Shown one piece after another: positions 8,921-18,714 of a stretch of DNA of 64,000 bases. The notes beneath the pieces were generated by a model, which saw only the letters and a program-made list of their open reading frames with translations, was not told the DNA's origin and did not search any database. The position numbers were made by a program, and so were the translations under genes. Every line of letters starts with the position of its first letter. Within the stretch, counting starts at the first letter, position 1. Source of the DNA: PALSA-693 sp963834725 (lineage in GTDB: Bacteria; Actinomycetota; Acidimicrobiia; Acidimicrobiales; Palsa-688); contig CAWICN010000001.1 of NCBI GenBank assembly GCA_963834725.1, positions 5,456,001 to 5,520,000 on the forward strand. Direction: 5' to 3'.

Positions 8921-8969
8921 TTGAAGGGGAGGGGCCCTGATGCCATCGAGGGACGGAGCGGAGTGAAGC

Positions 8970-9437
8970 GTGCGGATGCGGTTCGTAGGGAGGTTCGAAC
9001 ACTCCCTGGACGTAAAGGGGAGAATCATCCTCCCGGCGCGCTACCGAACCAGCTTCGACACCCTCGCCTTCATCTCCAAGCACAACGACCGGTGCCTGGC
9101 GCTGTGGACTCCGGACGCGTTCGAACGAAAGCTCGACGAGATGGAGTCAAGGGCCGACCGCAGCCCGGAGGACCGCGCGGTGGTGCGGGTCTGGGCCGCG
9201 GGGTCAACCGAGGTGGAGCTGGACCGGCAGGGCCGGGTCGGCATCCCGGCCTACCTCCGCGAGTTCGCCCGGCTGGAGTCGGCCGTGCTGATCCACGGGG
9301 CGATTACCCATATCGAGCTCTGGGCACCGGAGGAATGGGCGGTGCACGGGGCGGCTGGCGACGCCGAGCTCGCCGATCCACCCGGCCGGTCGGGCCCTTC
9401 CCCCGACTCGCCATCTCCCACGCCGATAGGAGTGTGA
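8970..9437 (+). CDS. mraZ: Transcriptional regulator MraZ
   Basis: DNA-binding regulator with two AbrB-like swapped-hairpin domains. The first is FEHSLDVKGRIILPARYR at residues 8-25; the second is LDRQGRVGIPAYLREFARLE around residues 75-95. It represses or tunes the dcw operon it heads, acting on the GTGG boxes just upstream. The start is GTG at 8970 or ATG at 8976; a GGAG lies about 8 bases before the GTG. The C-terminal 30 residues are a variable Pro/Ser tail. Confidence 0.93.
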   Translation: MRMRFVGRFEHSLDVKGRIILPARYRTSFDTLAFISKHNDRCLALWTPDAFERKLDEMESRADRSPEDRAVVRVWAAGSTEVELDRQGRVGIPAYLREFARLESAVLIHGAITHIELWAPEEWAVHGAAGDAELADPPGRSGPSPDSPSPTPIGV

Positions 9438-9589
9438 GCCCTGAACCGTTTACCCAAGTGGCCGTACCCAACCGTGGCTGGCCGATGCGCAGCCCTTCGA
9501 CTGGCAGGGTGGAAGTCCCCTTCTCCGCCCGCTTCCACTCAGCTCGATCGGGGAGAAATCCCGACAGCACGCTGGTCGAGGGGCTGCGG

Positions 9590-10663
9590 ATGGGCCGGCC
9601 CAAGAAACCCAAGATCGTGAGCAGAATCGGGACCGTGAGCGGCCCGCGCCACCTGGTGAACACCGGCCCGGAGTTCCGAACGGACCCGTCCACCACCTTT
9701 GATCACCGTCCGGTGATGGTGGACGAGGTGGTGGCGCTTCTCCACCCGAGCCCCCCGGGCGTGCTGCTCGACGCCACGCTCGGAGGAGCGGGCCATGCCC
9801 GGGCTCTCCTGGATGCGGCTCCCCACCTGACCCTGCTCGGCATCGATCAGGACCCGGCCGCGGTGGCCGCGGCGTCGAAAGTGCTGGCATCCTATGGATC
9901 CCGGGTCCGAGTCCAGAAGTCTCGATTTGACCAGCTCCCCGAGCTGCTCGAGTCCCTCGGGGCGGCCCCGCTATCAGCGGCCCTGTTCGATCTCGGGGTC
10001 AGCTCGCCGCAGCTCGACCGGCCCGAGCGCGGCTTCAGCTATTGGCGCGACGGCCCACTGGACATGCGCATGGACCCAGCTCGATCCGTGTCGGCAAGCG
10101 ACGTCGTCAACGGGTGGAGCGAGGGTGCGCTCGCCCAGCTGTTTCGAGACAACGGAGAGCCCCGTTTCGCATCCCGGATTGCTAAAGCGGTAGTGGCGGC
10201 CCGACCCATCAAGTCGACCCTGAGGCTGTCCGAGGTGGTGCGGCAGGCCATTCCCGCCGCCGCCCGCCGTACAGGCGGCCACCCTGCCCGCCGGGTGTTC
10301 CAGGCCGTGCGGGTCGCCGTCAACGAGGAGCTGGACATTCTGCCGGCGGCTATCGACGCCGTGCTTGCCGCGCTGGTGCCAGGCGGCCGGTGCGCCGTCA
10401 TCTCCTACCACTCCGGCGAGGATCGCATCGCCAAGGAGCGGTTCCGGCTGGCCGCCACCGGTGGGTGCGTGTGCCCGCCGGGGCTCCCATGTGTTTGCGG
10501 TGCCGTTCCCGTGGCGCGCCTCGTGACGCGGGGGGCGAGGCGCCCCAGCCCGGAGGCGATCGACGCGAACCGCAGGGCCGAGAGCGCCCGTCTCCGGGTG
10601 GCCGAGCGCCTCCCGGACCCGCCATCCACCGCTGGTGGCGCCGATCCGGGGCGGACTTCATGA
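9590..10663 (+). CDS. rsmH: 16S rRNA C1402 N4-methyltransferase RsmH
   Basis: SAM-dependent methyltransferase that modifies C1402 of 16S rRNA (MraW/RsmH). Conserved HRPVMVDEVVALL, SAM-binding LLDATLGGAGHARALL, FDLGVSSPQLDRPERGFSYW and YHSGEDRIAKERF are all present. The ATG at 9590 follows GAGGGG. A GTG at 9434 overlaps the mraZ stop (GTGA) in the same frame and would add about 50 residues; GTG at 9635 is a shorter option. The conserved part starts only near 9700. The stop overlaps ftsL (ATGA). Confidence 0.93.
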   Translation: MGRPKKPKIVSRIGTVSGPRHLVNTGPEFRTDPSTTFDHRPVMVDEVVALLHPSPPGVLLDATLGGAGHARALLDAAPHLTLLGIDQDPAAVAAASKVLASYGSRVRVQKSRFDQLPELLESLGAAPLSAALFDLGVSSPQLDRPERGFSYWRDGPLDMRMDPARSVSASDVVNGWSEGALAQLFRDNGEPRFASRIAKAVVAARPIKSTLRLSEVVRQAIPAAARRTGGHPARRVFQAVRVAVNEELDILPAAIDAVLAALVPGGRCAVISYHSGEDRIAKERFRLAATGGCVCPPGLPCVCGAVPVARLVTRGARRPSPEAIDANRRAESARLRVAERLPDPPSTAGGADPGRTS

Positions 10664-11508
10664 CCCCGTCGACCAGCACCGCTCCAACCACCGGACGGGA
10701 CCAGGGGGATCCCCCGGACCAGACGATCGAGCTGGACCAGACGATCGAGCTGGACCAGCCAGAAGGCGCGGACCACCCAGAAGGCGCGGATCACCCAGAA
10801 GGCGCGGACCACCCAGAAGGCCGGGACCAGCCCGGTCGGCGCCACCTGGGCCGCTCGCGGGATGCCACTCGCAAGACCCCGCCGGCCCCCGCCGGCGCGC
10901 CGGTCCGGGGCTCTCGTCCCGGTCCGGGATCGGTGATACCGGCCCGGTCCCGTCCGTCAGCAGCCCGGGCCGCAGCCGCGGCCCGCGCCATGGGCCTCGG
11001 GGCCTCTGCGGCGCTGGCCGCCCAGGTACCGGGGCCGGACTCGGTCGACGTCCCAGATTCCCTCGAGGGCAGGGAATCCCGTCACCTCCAGCTCGTCCCG
11101 GCCCGTGACTCGAGACGGACCCGTCTGAAGCGGAGCAGAGTCGTGGGGCTCGGCACGGCCGCGCTCGTCCTGGCGGTCGCGTTCGTTCTTGTCTACTTGC
11201 ATGTCGTGCTGGCGCAGCGGCAATTCGCCCTGGACCGCCTGACCGCGAAGGTGCAAGTCGAGCAGACGAGCTACCAGAACCTCCGCCTGGAGGTGGCGCA
11301 GCTCGGATCGCCCGCCCACATCATCTCGACCGCGGAGGGGCAGCTCGGGATGCGCCAACCGGCGTCGGTCACCTACCTGACTCCAACGGCGACGATCGGT
11401 GGAACGCCCGGCCCGTCCGGCCGCCACGCGGCATCGGGTGGCGTACATGCCCCGGCGGGTGATGCGGACTGGCCCCGGATTAAAGCGCAGCTGGCGGGCG
11501 CTCCATGA
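10660..11508 (+). CDS. ftsL: FtsL-like divisome protein with a repeat-bearing N-terminal tail
   Basis: Bitopic membrane protein in the ftsL position between rsmH and the class B PBP. A long cytoplasmic N-terminal tail (about 165 residues) is rich in Pro, Ala and charged repeats. Then comes one membrane helix (VVGLGTAALVLAVAFVLVYL) and a coiled-coil segment (QFALDRLTAKVQVEQTSYQN) followed by the HIISTAEGQLGM region seen in FtsL/DivIC proteins. The tail holds two 18-bp repeats from 10717 and three 18-bp repeats (GADHPE) from 10765. Assigned mainly by position and topology. Confidence 0.78.
   Translation: MTPSTSTAPTTGRDQGDPPDQTIELDQTIELDQPEGADHPEGADHPEGADHPEGRDQPGRRHLGRSRDATRKTPPAPAGAPVRGSRPGPGSVIPARSRPSAARAAAAARAMGLGASAALAAQVPGPDSVDVPDSLEGRESRHLQLVPARDSRRTRLKRSRVVGLGTAALVLAVAFVLVYLHVVLAQRQFALDRLTAKVQVEQTSYQNLRLEVAQLGSPAHIISTAEGQLGMRQPASVTYLTPTATIGGTPGPSGRHAASGGVHAPAGDADWPRIKAQLAGAP
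10717..10818 (+). repeat. 18-bp tandem repeats inside ftsL
   Basis: GACCAGACGATCGAGCTG occurs at 10717 and 10735; GGCGCGGACCACCCAGAA occurs at 10765, 10783 and 10801 with one mismatch. Both unit lengths are 18 bp, keeping the frame. Confidence 0.9.
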
Positions 11509-11574
11509 CGCGGCGGCCCCCGCAACGGGGCCGTCAACCAGCCCGGGCGAACAGCACCTCACCACATCGAGCGC

Positions 11575-13686
11575 GTGGATGGACGCCGGCGCCGGCGCCG
11601 GCCGGGGTCGCGGTCGCGGTCGCGAGGTCTGGGTCCGTCCGGCCGCGTTCGGTCCTTTGTGCTGCTGGCCCTCGTCACGGTCGCCTTCGCGGCCATCGGA
11701 ATCAAGCTCGTCGTCATTCAGGGCGTGAACTCAACCCGGTACCTGGCTGTGGGCGCATCGGAGTGGGAGCAGGTCGTGACCCTGCCCGCCGAACGCGGCG
11801 CCATCCTCGACCGCAACGGCGATGAGCTGGCCATGTCGGTCCCGCAGACAACCATCTACGCCGATCCACGCCAGGTAAACGATCCGGCGGCCGAGGCGGC
11901 GGCTCTCTCTTCGGTCCTGGCCATGCCGGTCAACACGTTGGTGAAGCTCATGACCGAGAACGCCAGCTTTGTCTACCTCGCCCACACGGTGAGTGACGCC
12001 ACCGCGGCCAAGGTGGCGTCTCTCGATCTGGCCGGCATCTACAGCTTGAAGGAACCGAAGCGGTTCTATCCCGCCAGTCAGCTCGCCCTCCCGCTTCTCG
12101 GCACGGTCGGCACGGACAACAACGGGTTGGCGGGCCTCGAGTACAAGTACAACTCCATCCTGGCCGGGCAGGCAGGGGAGTCCGTCACCCAGATCGATCC
12201 CGAGGGGCGCGAGGTACCGGGGGGTCGCCAGGTCTACCGGGCACCCGTTGCTGGCCAGGACCTGCTGCTCAGCATCGATGAGCCGCTGCAGTACGAGACC
12301 GAGCAGGCCCTCGCTCAAGCCATCGTGGCCGCCAAGGCCAAACAGGGTATCGCCCTCCTGATGAACTCGAAGACCGGCGAGATCCTCGCCGACGCTGAGC
12401 TCACCATGCCCGGACCCGGCGACAAGCAGCCCCCGGCCGTGCCCGTCAGCCTGAGCGCCGCCCCCCCAGCGGCGGGCGCCGCACCGGCAGCTGTCCCGGT
12501 GGAGGCATCATCGGCCACCGCGTTCACCAATGTCTACGAGCCAGGCTCGGTCAACAAGCTCATCACCATCTCCGCCGCCCTCAACTCCGGGGTCATCGTG
12601 CCCTCGAACGTCTTCACTATTCCCGACAGCTACCCGGTGGCCGGAACCACATTTCACGACGCCGAGAGCCACGGCATAGAGCATTGGACCGTCACCGACA
12701 TCCTGGCCAACTCCTCGAATATCGGCACGATCCAGATCGCCCAACGGTTGGGCAAGGACAAACTCCTCAACTACGTGCATGCGTACGGGCTCGGCTCGAG
12801 CACCGATATCGGCTTCCCCGGCGAATCCGCCGGGCTGTTGCCAACGTACTGGTCGGGCACCTCGATCGCCGACGTACCCATCGGTCAGGGGATCGCGGTC
12901 ACCGCCGTCCAGATGATCGCCGCCTACAACGCCATCGCCAACGGTGGCGTCTACGTCCCGCCGAAGCTGGTCGACGCCACGCTCGACGGCAAGGGGCGCG
13001 AGCATTTGCTGCCGTCGGGGCCTCCCCATCGGGTCGTTTCCCCCACTGTCGCCAGGGAGATGACGACGATGCTCGAAGAGGTTGTGCGGGTCGGGACCGG
13101 CACCGCCGCCAACCTCGACCCGTACACGGTGGCCGGCAAGACCGGCACGGCGCTGGTCCCCTCGCCGCAGGGCGGCTACGAGAACGGCCATTACGTGGCC
13201 AGTTTCGTGGGTTTTGTGCCGGCGGAAGACCCGCAGATCACCGGGATGGTCGTCATCGACGACACGCCTGACTACGGAGCGGCCGCTTCGGCTCCTACGT
13301 TTGCGACCATCGCGCGCTACGCCCTGCACACCTTCGGCATCCCGCCCCTGCCGAAGCAACCCCCCGCCCCAGGCGTACCGCTGGCGACCAGCGCGTCCGC
13401 CACCGGTGCCGGCGACGTGGCGGGTACTCCCCTGCCCGGCTTGGCCACCCCGCCGGGAGTGAGTACGCCAAATCAGACCGCCCCGGGGACCGCCACGAGC
13501 CTTCCGGGGTCGACGGCGTCAACGATTCCAGGCGGGTCTGCAACTGGGCCCGCCCGGTCCGGAGCCGGCCACCGGCCGGCTCCAGCGCCGTCAGGTCCGG
13601 CCCCGCCGGTCTTGCCGACGACCACGATCGCAGTGCCGACGACGGTTGGCGGGGCCCGATCCCGCTCCAGTCCCGGAACCGGCTGA
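11575..13686 (+). CDS. pbpB: Class B penicillin-binding protein (FtsI/PBP3)
   Basis: Septal peptidoglycan transpeptidase. A basic N-terminus, one membrane helix (about residues 24-46), a PBP dimerisation domain (LPAERGAILDRNGDELAMSV) and a transpeptidase domain are present. The active-site Ser is in EPGSVNKLITISAAL (SxxK = SVNK), followed by SSN in ANSSNIGT and KTG in VAGKTGTALV. No PASTA domains. The C-terminal 100 residues are a Pro/Thr/Ala-rich tail. The GTG start at 11575 lies 66 bp after ftsL in the same frame; no closer start is available. Confidence 0.93.
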   Translation: MDGRRRRRRPGSRSRSRGLGPSGRVRSFVLLALVTVAFAAIGIKLVVIQGVNSTRYLAVGASEWEQVVTLPAERGAILDRNGDELAMSVPQTTIYADPRQVNDPAAEAAALSSVLAMPVNTLVKLMTENASFVYLAHTVSDATAAKVASLDLAGIYSLKEPKRFYPASQLALPLLGTVGTDNNGLAGLEYKYNSILAGQAGESVTQIDPEGREVPGGRQVYRAPVAGQDLLLSIDEPLQYETEQALAQAIVAAKAKQGIALLMNSKTGEILADAELTMPGPGDKQPPAVPVSLSAAPPAAGAAPAAVPVEASSATAFTNVYEPGSVNKLITISAALNSGVIVPSNVFTIPDSYPVAGTTFHDAESHGIEHWTVTDILANSSNIGTIQIAQRLGKDKLLNYVHAYGLGSSTDIGFPGESAGLLPTYWSGTSIADVPIGQGIAVTAVQMIAAYNAIANGGVYVPPKLVDATLDGKGREHLLPSGPPHRVVSPTVAREMTTMLEEVVRVGTGTAANLDPYTVAGKTGTALVPSPQGGYENGHYVASFVGFVPAEDPQITGMVVIDDTPDYGAAASAPTFATIARYALHTFGIPPLPKQPPAPGVPLATSASATGAGDVAGTPLPGLATPPGVSTPNQTAPGTATSLPGSTASTIPGGSATGPARSGAGHRPAPAPSGPAPPVLPTTTIAVPTTVGGARSRSSPGTG

Positions 13687-13693
13687 GGTCGCC

Positions 13694-15162
13694 GTGCGTC
13701 TCGTGGGGTTGGTAGCGGAGGCGAGCCTGAAACGGCTGGGCCTGGTGAACACGGTGATCGGTGACCAGGCGACGGAGGTGCGAGTACTGACCATGGATTC
13801 CCGCCAGGTGGAGCGGGGCAGCCTGTTCGCGTGCGTACCCGGCGAGAACCGGGACGGTCACGAGTTCGCGGCTGCTGCGGTCGCGAGCGGGGCGGCCGCG
13901 ATCCTCTGCGAGCGCCCACTCGACCTGGATGTCCCACAGGTCGTGGTGACTTCCGTCCGTGGAGCCCTCGGGCCGGTCGCGGATGCCATGTACGCACATC
14001 CGTCCCGGCACTTGACGGTGGCCGGCGTGACCGGCACCAACGGGAAGACCACGACGTGCGCCCTTCTTCAGGGGGCATTCGAGGCGGTTGGGTGGAGGAC
14101 GGCGACCATCGGTACGCTCACGCACCAGCGCACCACCCCCGAGGCGCCCGACCTGCACGGCCTGCTGGCCCGATGGCGAGACGCTGGCGGTGACGCCATC
14201 GCTATGGAAGTCTCATCCCACGCCCTTGTCCAGCACCGAGTCGACGCGGTTCGCTTCGCGGCGGCGGTCTTCACCAACCTCACCCCCGAACACCTCGACT
14301 ACCACCACACCATGGATGACTACTTCGAGGCCAAGGCCCTGCTGTTCACCCGCGACCGGGTGGGCCTGGCCGTCGTCAACCGGGCCGACCCGTGGGGCCG
14401 CCGTTTGCTCGAGCGCCTCGACCGGCAAGGAGTGCCCACCGAGACGTTCGCACCCGAAGATGCGGCCGATGTCGAGCTGGCTCCCACCCGGAGCCGCTTC
14501 AGGTGGTCCGGCCAGAGGGTGACGATCAACCTCGGAGGGCGGTTCAACCTGGCCAACGCGGTGGCGGCTGCATCCTGTGCCCGTGCCCTTGGCATCGACC
14601 CGGTCGACATCGCTGCGGGGATGGCAGCGGTGGGCGGCGTGCGGGGCCGCTTCGAGCCGGTGGACGCCGGTCAGCCCTTCACGGTGCTGGTCGACTATGC
14701 CCACACGCCCGATGGCCTGACCCAGGCCCTCCACGGGGCCAGGGAGCTCACCCGGGGGCGCCTGCTGGTCGTCTTTGGAGCCGGGGGCGACCGCGACCAC
14801 GACAAGCGGCCGCTGATGGGTGCCGCTGCCACCGCTTTGGCCGATCTCGCGGTGGTCACCTCCGACAACCCGCGTTCCGAGGACCCCGGTGCGATCATGA
14901 CGCCGTTCTGGCAGGCGTTCCTCTCGACGATCAACATGCCCCCTCGAAGCTCATCGTGGAGCCGGACCGGGCCGCGGCCATTTCGATCGCGCTCACGGCC
15001 GCCAGGCCGGGCGACATCGTCCTGATTGCCGGCAAGGGACATGAGCCGGGTCAGGAGATCGCCGGCAGGATCCTCCCGTTCGACGACGCCGATGTGGCCC
15101 GGGCGGCGCTGCGGCGGATCCTGGCGAGGGAGGCCCACTCGCCGCACGCCGGTAGCCGATGA
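13694..15162 (+). CDS. murE: UDP-MurNAc-tripeptide synthetase MurE, with a frameshift
   Basis: Adds the third stem-peptide residue, usually meso-diaminopimelate. ATP loop VTGTNGKTTTCALL, MEVSSHALVQHRVDAVRF, and LVDYAHTPDGL are intact. The frame breaks in a run of five C at 14939-14943: before it the protein reads AFLSTIN, after it in the +1 frame SKLIVEPDRAAAISIAL through GKGHEPGQE to the stop. Six or three C would restore the family sequence, so an assembly error is likely. The GTG start is 8 bp after pbpB; the stop overlaps mraY (ATGA). murF, usually next, is missing. Confidence 0.9.
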
Positions 15163-16187
15163 CCGATCTCCTGCTGGCCGGGGGCATCGCCCTGTTTCTG
15201 GCCCTGGTGGCCACCCCCCTACTCATCACCTGGTTGCGGGTTCGCGGCATCGGCCAGCAGATCCGCGAGGACGGCCCGGTGCGGCACCTGACCAAGGCCG
15301 GCACGCCCACGATGGGCGGGGTGGCCATCATCGGGGCCGCCGTCATCGGGTACCTGGCGGAGCACGTGGAGGGCACCTTCACGGTCCGCGGGCTGGTCGC
15401 CATGCTCACCGTGTGCGCGGCGGCGGGCCTCGGGTTGGTCGACGACTGGATCAGGGTGAACCGTCACCGCAGCCTGGGTCTCAACAAGCGGGCCAAGCTG
15501 GCCGGCCAGTTCCTGATCTCGATCACGTTCGCCGTGCTGTGTGTGACCTGGCTCAAGGTGGATACCCACCTCTCATTCACCCGCTACAACTCCACGGGGA
15601 TAGATCTGGGCAAGGTCGGCTGGGTCATCCTGGCCGTGCTGGTGATCGTGGGCTTCAGCAATGCCGTCAACCTCACCGATGGGCTCGACGGGCTGGCCGC
15701 GGGGTCGGCGATCTTCAGCTTTGCCGCCTTCACCGTTATCGGGTTCTACGAGCTTCGCCACATTTCCATTTACCGCAACCCGGCCGCCCTGGACGAGGCG
15801 GCCATCGCGGCGGCGATGATCGGCGCGTGTGCCGGCTTTCTGTGGTTCAACGCGGCACCGGCCCGCATCTTCATGGGCGACACCGGATCGCTCGGTATCG
15901 GCACAGCCATCGCCATCCTGGCCCTGCTCGAGAACGTCGACCTGCTCCTGCTGATCATCGGCGGCCTGTTCGTCATCGAGGCCCTGTCGGTGATCATCCA
16001 GGTCGCCAGCTTCCAGATGTTCCGCCGCCGGGTTTTCCGCATGGCGCCCATCCACCACCACTTCGAGTTGCTCGGATGGCCGGAGACGACCGTGATCGTC
16101 CGGTTCTGGATACTGGCCGGGTTGTGCACCGCCGTGGCGCTGGGCTTGTTCTACGCCGACTTCCTGTCCAAAGGGGGGAACGGATGA
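15159..16187 (+). CDS. mraY: Phospho-MurNAc-pentapeptide transferase MraY
   Basis: Integral membrane enzyme making lipid I from UDP-MurNAc-pentapeptide and undecaprenyl phosphate. About ten membrane helices. Signature motifs: TKAGTPTMGGVAII, GLVDDWIRVNRHRSLGL (Asp pair), SNAVNLTDGLDGLAAG, FMGDTGSLGIG and MAPIHHHFELLGWPE. Length 342 is normal. Its ATG overlaps the murE stop and its stop overlaps murD (both ATGA). Confidence 0.97.
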   Translation: MTDLLLAGGIALFLALVATPLLITWLRVRGIGQQIREDGPVRHLTKAGTPTMGGVAIIGAAVIGYLAEHVEGTFTVRGLVAMLTVCAAAGLGLVDDWIRVNRHRSLGLNKRAKLAGQFLISITFAVLCVTWLKVDTHLSFTRYNSTGIDLGKVGWVILAVLVIVGFSNAVNLTDGLDGLAAGSAIFSFAAFTVIGFYELRHISIYRNPAALDEAAIAAAMIGACAGFLWFNAAPARIFMGDTGSLGIGTAIAILALLENVDLLLLIIGGLFVIEALSVIIQVASFQMFRRRVFRMAPIHHHFELLGWPETTVIVRFWILAGLCTAVALGLFYADFLSKGGNG

Positions 16188-17539
16188 GCGGCCGCCGCGT
16201 TGCCGTCGTCGGCTTCGGCACGACCGGCAGAGCCGTGGCCCGGGCCTTCCTGGCGGCGGGCGACGACATCGAGGTGTTCGACGATCACTGCCCGCCGGAC
16301 GCCGCGGACGCGGCTGCAGCCATCGGCGTGGTGGTGGAGCCGACGCCGGCAGGAGCCGGCCTGGCCGATCGCCTGCAGGGATGCGATCTGGTGGTGCCCA
16401 GCCCGGGCGTCCCGGTCGGCCATCCGGTGTTCGTCGCGGCGGCTGCCGCCCACGTCCCTGTTCACGCCGAAATCGAGGTGGCCGCCCGGATCGCGATGGC
16501 CGCCGGCGGTCCCCGAGTGATCGCCATCACCGGCACCAACGGGAAGACCACGGTCACGACCGCCGTCACCGCTATCCTCCGGGCCTCGGGGCTGCGGGCC
16601 GTGGCGGCGGGGAATATCGGTCTGCCCATGATCGAGGCGGTCACGGGCGGATTCGAGGTTGTGGTGGCTGAGGTTTCGTCCTTTCAGTTGCAGTTCACCG
16701 ACACTTTCCATCCCGCGGTCAGCTGCTGGCTCAACCTCACACCGGATCATCTCGACTGGCACCCGACCCTCGACCACTACGCAGCCGCCAAGGCCCGGGT
16801 CTGGACTAACCAGGCGACCGGGGACACCGCGGTCTACAACGCCGACGATCCGATCGTGTCGACTGCGGCGGAGGGGATCCCGAAGGGGGTTCATCGGCTG
16901 ACCTTTGGGATCCAGGAGCGGGCGTCGTACCGGGTCGATGGCGACCGGCTGGTCGGACCCGGGGGTAGGACGATCATCCCGGTTACCGAGTTGCCGCGCG
17001 CCCTGCCGCACGACCTGACAAACGCCCTCGCGGCCGCAGCCGTGGCCACCGCGGCCGGCGCCACCCGCGCCGGTTGCCGGGACGGCCTGGCGAGCACCCC
17101 GCCCCCCGCCCACCGGGTCAGCCTGGTCGGGTCGCGGGACGGTGTGGCGTGGTTCGACGATTCCAAGGCGACCACCCCCGCTTCGGTCCTGGCGGCGGTC
17201 GCGGGGTTCTCGTCGGTGGTGTTGATCGCCGGCGGCCGCAACAAAGGTCTCGACCTCACCGCGCTGGGCGCCGCCGTTCCGCCGGTGCGCGCCGTGGTGG
17301 CGATCGGGGAGTCCGCCGGCGACGTGGACTCCGCCTTCTCGGGCCGCACCCCCGTGACCACGGCAACCAGCATGGAAGCCGCCGTCGAGGCGGCCGCTCG
17401 CCTGGCCCGTCCAGGTGACGCCGTCGTCCTGTCCCCGGGCTGCGCCAGCTTCGACTGGTACCCGTCCTATGCGGCCCGGGGCGACCATTTCGCTGTCATC
17501 GTGCGCCGCAAACTCGGCGGAGGAGGCTGCCAGTGCTGA
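16184..17539 (+). CDS. murD: UDP-MurNAc-L-Ala:D-Glu ligase MurD
   Basis: Adds D-glutamate to UDP-MurNAc-L-Ala. N-terminal Rossmann-like domain VAVVGFGTTGRAVARAF, ATP loop AITGTNGKTTVTTAVTAIL, NLTPDHLDWHPTLDHYAAAK, and the C-terminal FDDSKATTPASVLAA and LSPGCASFDWY motifs are intact. 451 residues. The start overlaps mraY (ATGA) and the 3' end overlaps ftsW by 7 bp. Confidence 0.97.
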   Translation: MSGRRVAVVGFGTTGRAVARAFLAAGDDIEVFDDHCPPDAADAAAAIGVVVEPTPAGAGLADRLQGCDLVVPSPGVPVGHPVFVAAAAAHVPVHAEIEVAARIAMAAGGPRVIAITGTNGKTTVTTAVTAILRASGLRAVAAGNIGLPMIEAVTGGFEVVVAEVSSFQLQFTDTFHPAVSCWLNLTPDHLDWHPTLDHYAAAKARVWTNQATGDTAVYNADDPIVSTAAEGIPKGVHRLTFGIQERASYRVDGDRLVGPGGRTIIPVTELPRALPHDLTNALAAAAVATAAGATRAGCRDGLASTPPPAHRVSLVGSRDGVAWFDDSKATTPASVLAAVAGFSSVVLIAGGRNKGLDLTALGAAVPPVRAVVAIGESAGDVDSAFSGRTPVTTATSMEAAVEAAARLARPGDAVVLSPGCASFDWYPSYAARGDHFAVIVRRKLGGGGCQC

Positions 17540-18714
17540 CCCGCGAACCGCGTACCTCTTTGTCCCCTCATGCAGTTGCTGACCGGCGAGGTGGCGGAGG
17601 CGGGCCGACCGCCCCGGCCGCCCGCGTTCCCGGCAAGGGTGGAACGCACTGGTTGCTCGTCGTGCTGGTGGCCATCCTGTGCCTGATCGGCGTGGTCATG
17701 GTGCTGTCCGCGTCCTCGATCGTCAGCCTCCAGCAGTTCGGTTCACCCTGGTATTTCTTCGAACGGCAGCTGATGTGGTTGGCGATCGGCACGGTGGGGT
17801 TCCTCGTAGCCCGGCGCATCGATCCGGAGCGGTGGCGCCGGCTGGCCCCTGTCGCCATGTACCTCACCATCGGCCTGCTTTTCGCAGTGCTGGTCCCGGG
17901 GATCGGAGTGCGCACCTCCGGGGCATCGAGATGGTTGGGCACCTCCGTCCTGCAGGTACAGCCCGCCGAGCTGGCGAAGCTGTCGCTCATCCTCTTCGCA
18001 GCCGACATCCTCGATCGCCGGGCGGGCAAGCGCGACTGGCGCTATCAGATGGCCCCGGTCATCGCCGTCCTCGTGCTTTTGGGCGCCCTGGTCATGGCCC
18101 AACCCGACATGGGCACGGCTATCGTGCTGGCCTGCATCGGGGTGGTCTTGATGATCACGGCGGGGATCCCGTTCAAACCACTGGGTGTGCTGCTGGGGAT
18201 CGGCGGGGTGGCGGCCACGGTCCTCGCCATCGCCGCTCCGTATCGCTGGCGGCGGCTGACGTCATTCCTGCATCCGTTTAAAGACGCGAGCAATACCGGC
18301 TACCAGTCCGTGCAGGCCCTCCTGGCCTTGAGCCACGGACATGTGCTCGGCGACGGGCTCGGGGCGAGCATCGCCAGTTACGGGTATCTGCCGAACGCCC
18401 AGACAGACTTCATCTTCGCCGTCATCGGCGAGGAGACCGGTCTGGTCGGGGGTCTGGTCTTTTCGGGCCTGTTTCTGACTCTGGCCCTGCTCGGCACCCG
18501 GATCACGTGCCGGGCTCCCTCCCGGTACGCGGCCTTGATCGCCTCGGGACTCACCGCCTGGCTGGTCGGGCAAGCCGTCATCAACATCGCGGCCGTCGTC
18601 GGTCTGCTCCCCGTCACGGGTGTCCCGCTGCCGTTTGTCTCCTTCGGCGGGTCGTCCTTGGTGATCGCCCTTTTCGGCGCCGGGATGCTGGCCAACATCG
18701 CGGCCCGCTCGTGA
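17533..18714 (+). CDS. ftsW: Peptidoglycan glycosyltransferase FtsW
   Basis: SEDS-family lipid II polymerase of the divisome. An N-terminal cytoplasmic stretch of 35 residues is followed by about ten membrane helices. Family motifs: YFFERQLMWLAIG, LAKLSLILFAADIL, MAQPDMGTA, YQSVQALLALSHG, GLGASIASYGYLPNAQTDFI (with FAVIGEE after it) and LPFVSFGGSSL. GTG start with AGGAGG 7 bases upstream, inside the end of murD. The stop overlaps the murG start (GTGA). Confidence 0.96.
   Translation: MLTREPRTSLSPHAVADRRGGGGGPTAPAARVPGKGGTHWLLVVLVAILCLIGVVMVLSASSIVSLQQFGSPWYFFERQLMWLAIGTVGFLVARRIDPERWRRLAPVAMYLTIGLLFAVLVPGIGVRTSGASRWLGTSVLQVQPAELAKLSLILFAADILDRRAGKRDWRYQMAPVIAVLVLLGALVMAQPDMGTAIVLACIGVVLMITAGIPFKPLGVLLGIGGVAATVLAIAAPYRWRRLTSFLHPFKDASNTGYQSVQALLALSHGHVLGDGLGASIASYGYLPNAQTDFIFAVIGEETGLVGGLVFSGLFLTLALLGTRITCRAPSRYAALIASGLTAWLVGQAVINIAAVVGLLPVTGVPLPFVSFGGSSLVIALFGAGMLANIAARS

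Noticed and set aside
8711..9589. Long open frame upstream of rsmH as an N-terminal extension
   Set aside because: It runs through the mraZ promoter and the mraZ gene in another frame and has no family-like sequence before about 9700; long open frames are expected in such GC-rich DNA.
10390..10659. Frame upstream of the ftsL ATG as part of FtsL
   Set aside because: It overlaps rsmH coding sequence in another frame; the ATGA junction at 10660 is a natural start.
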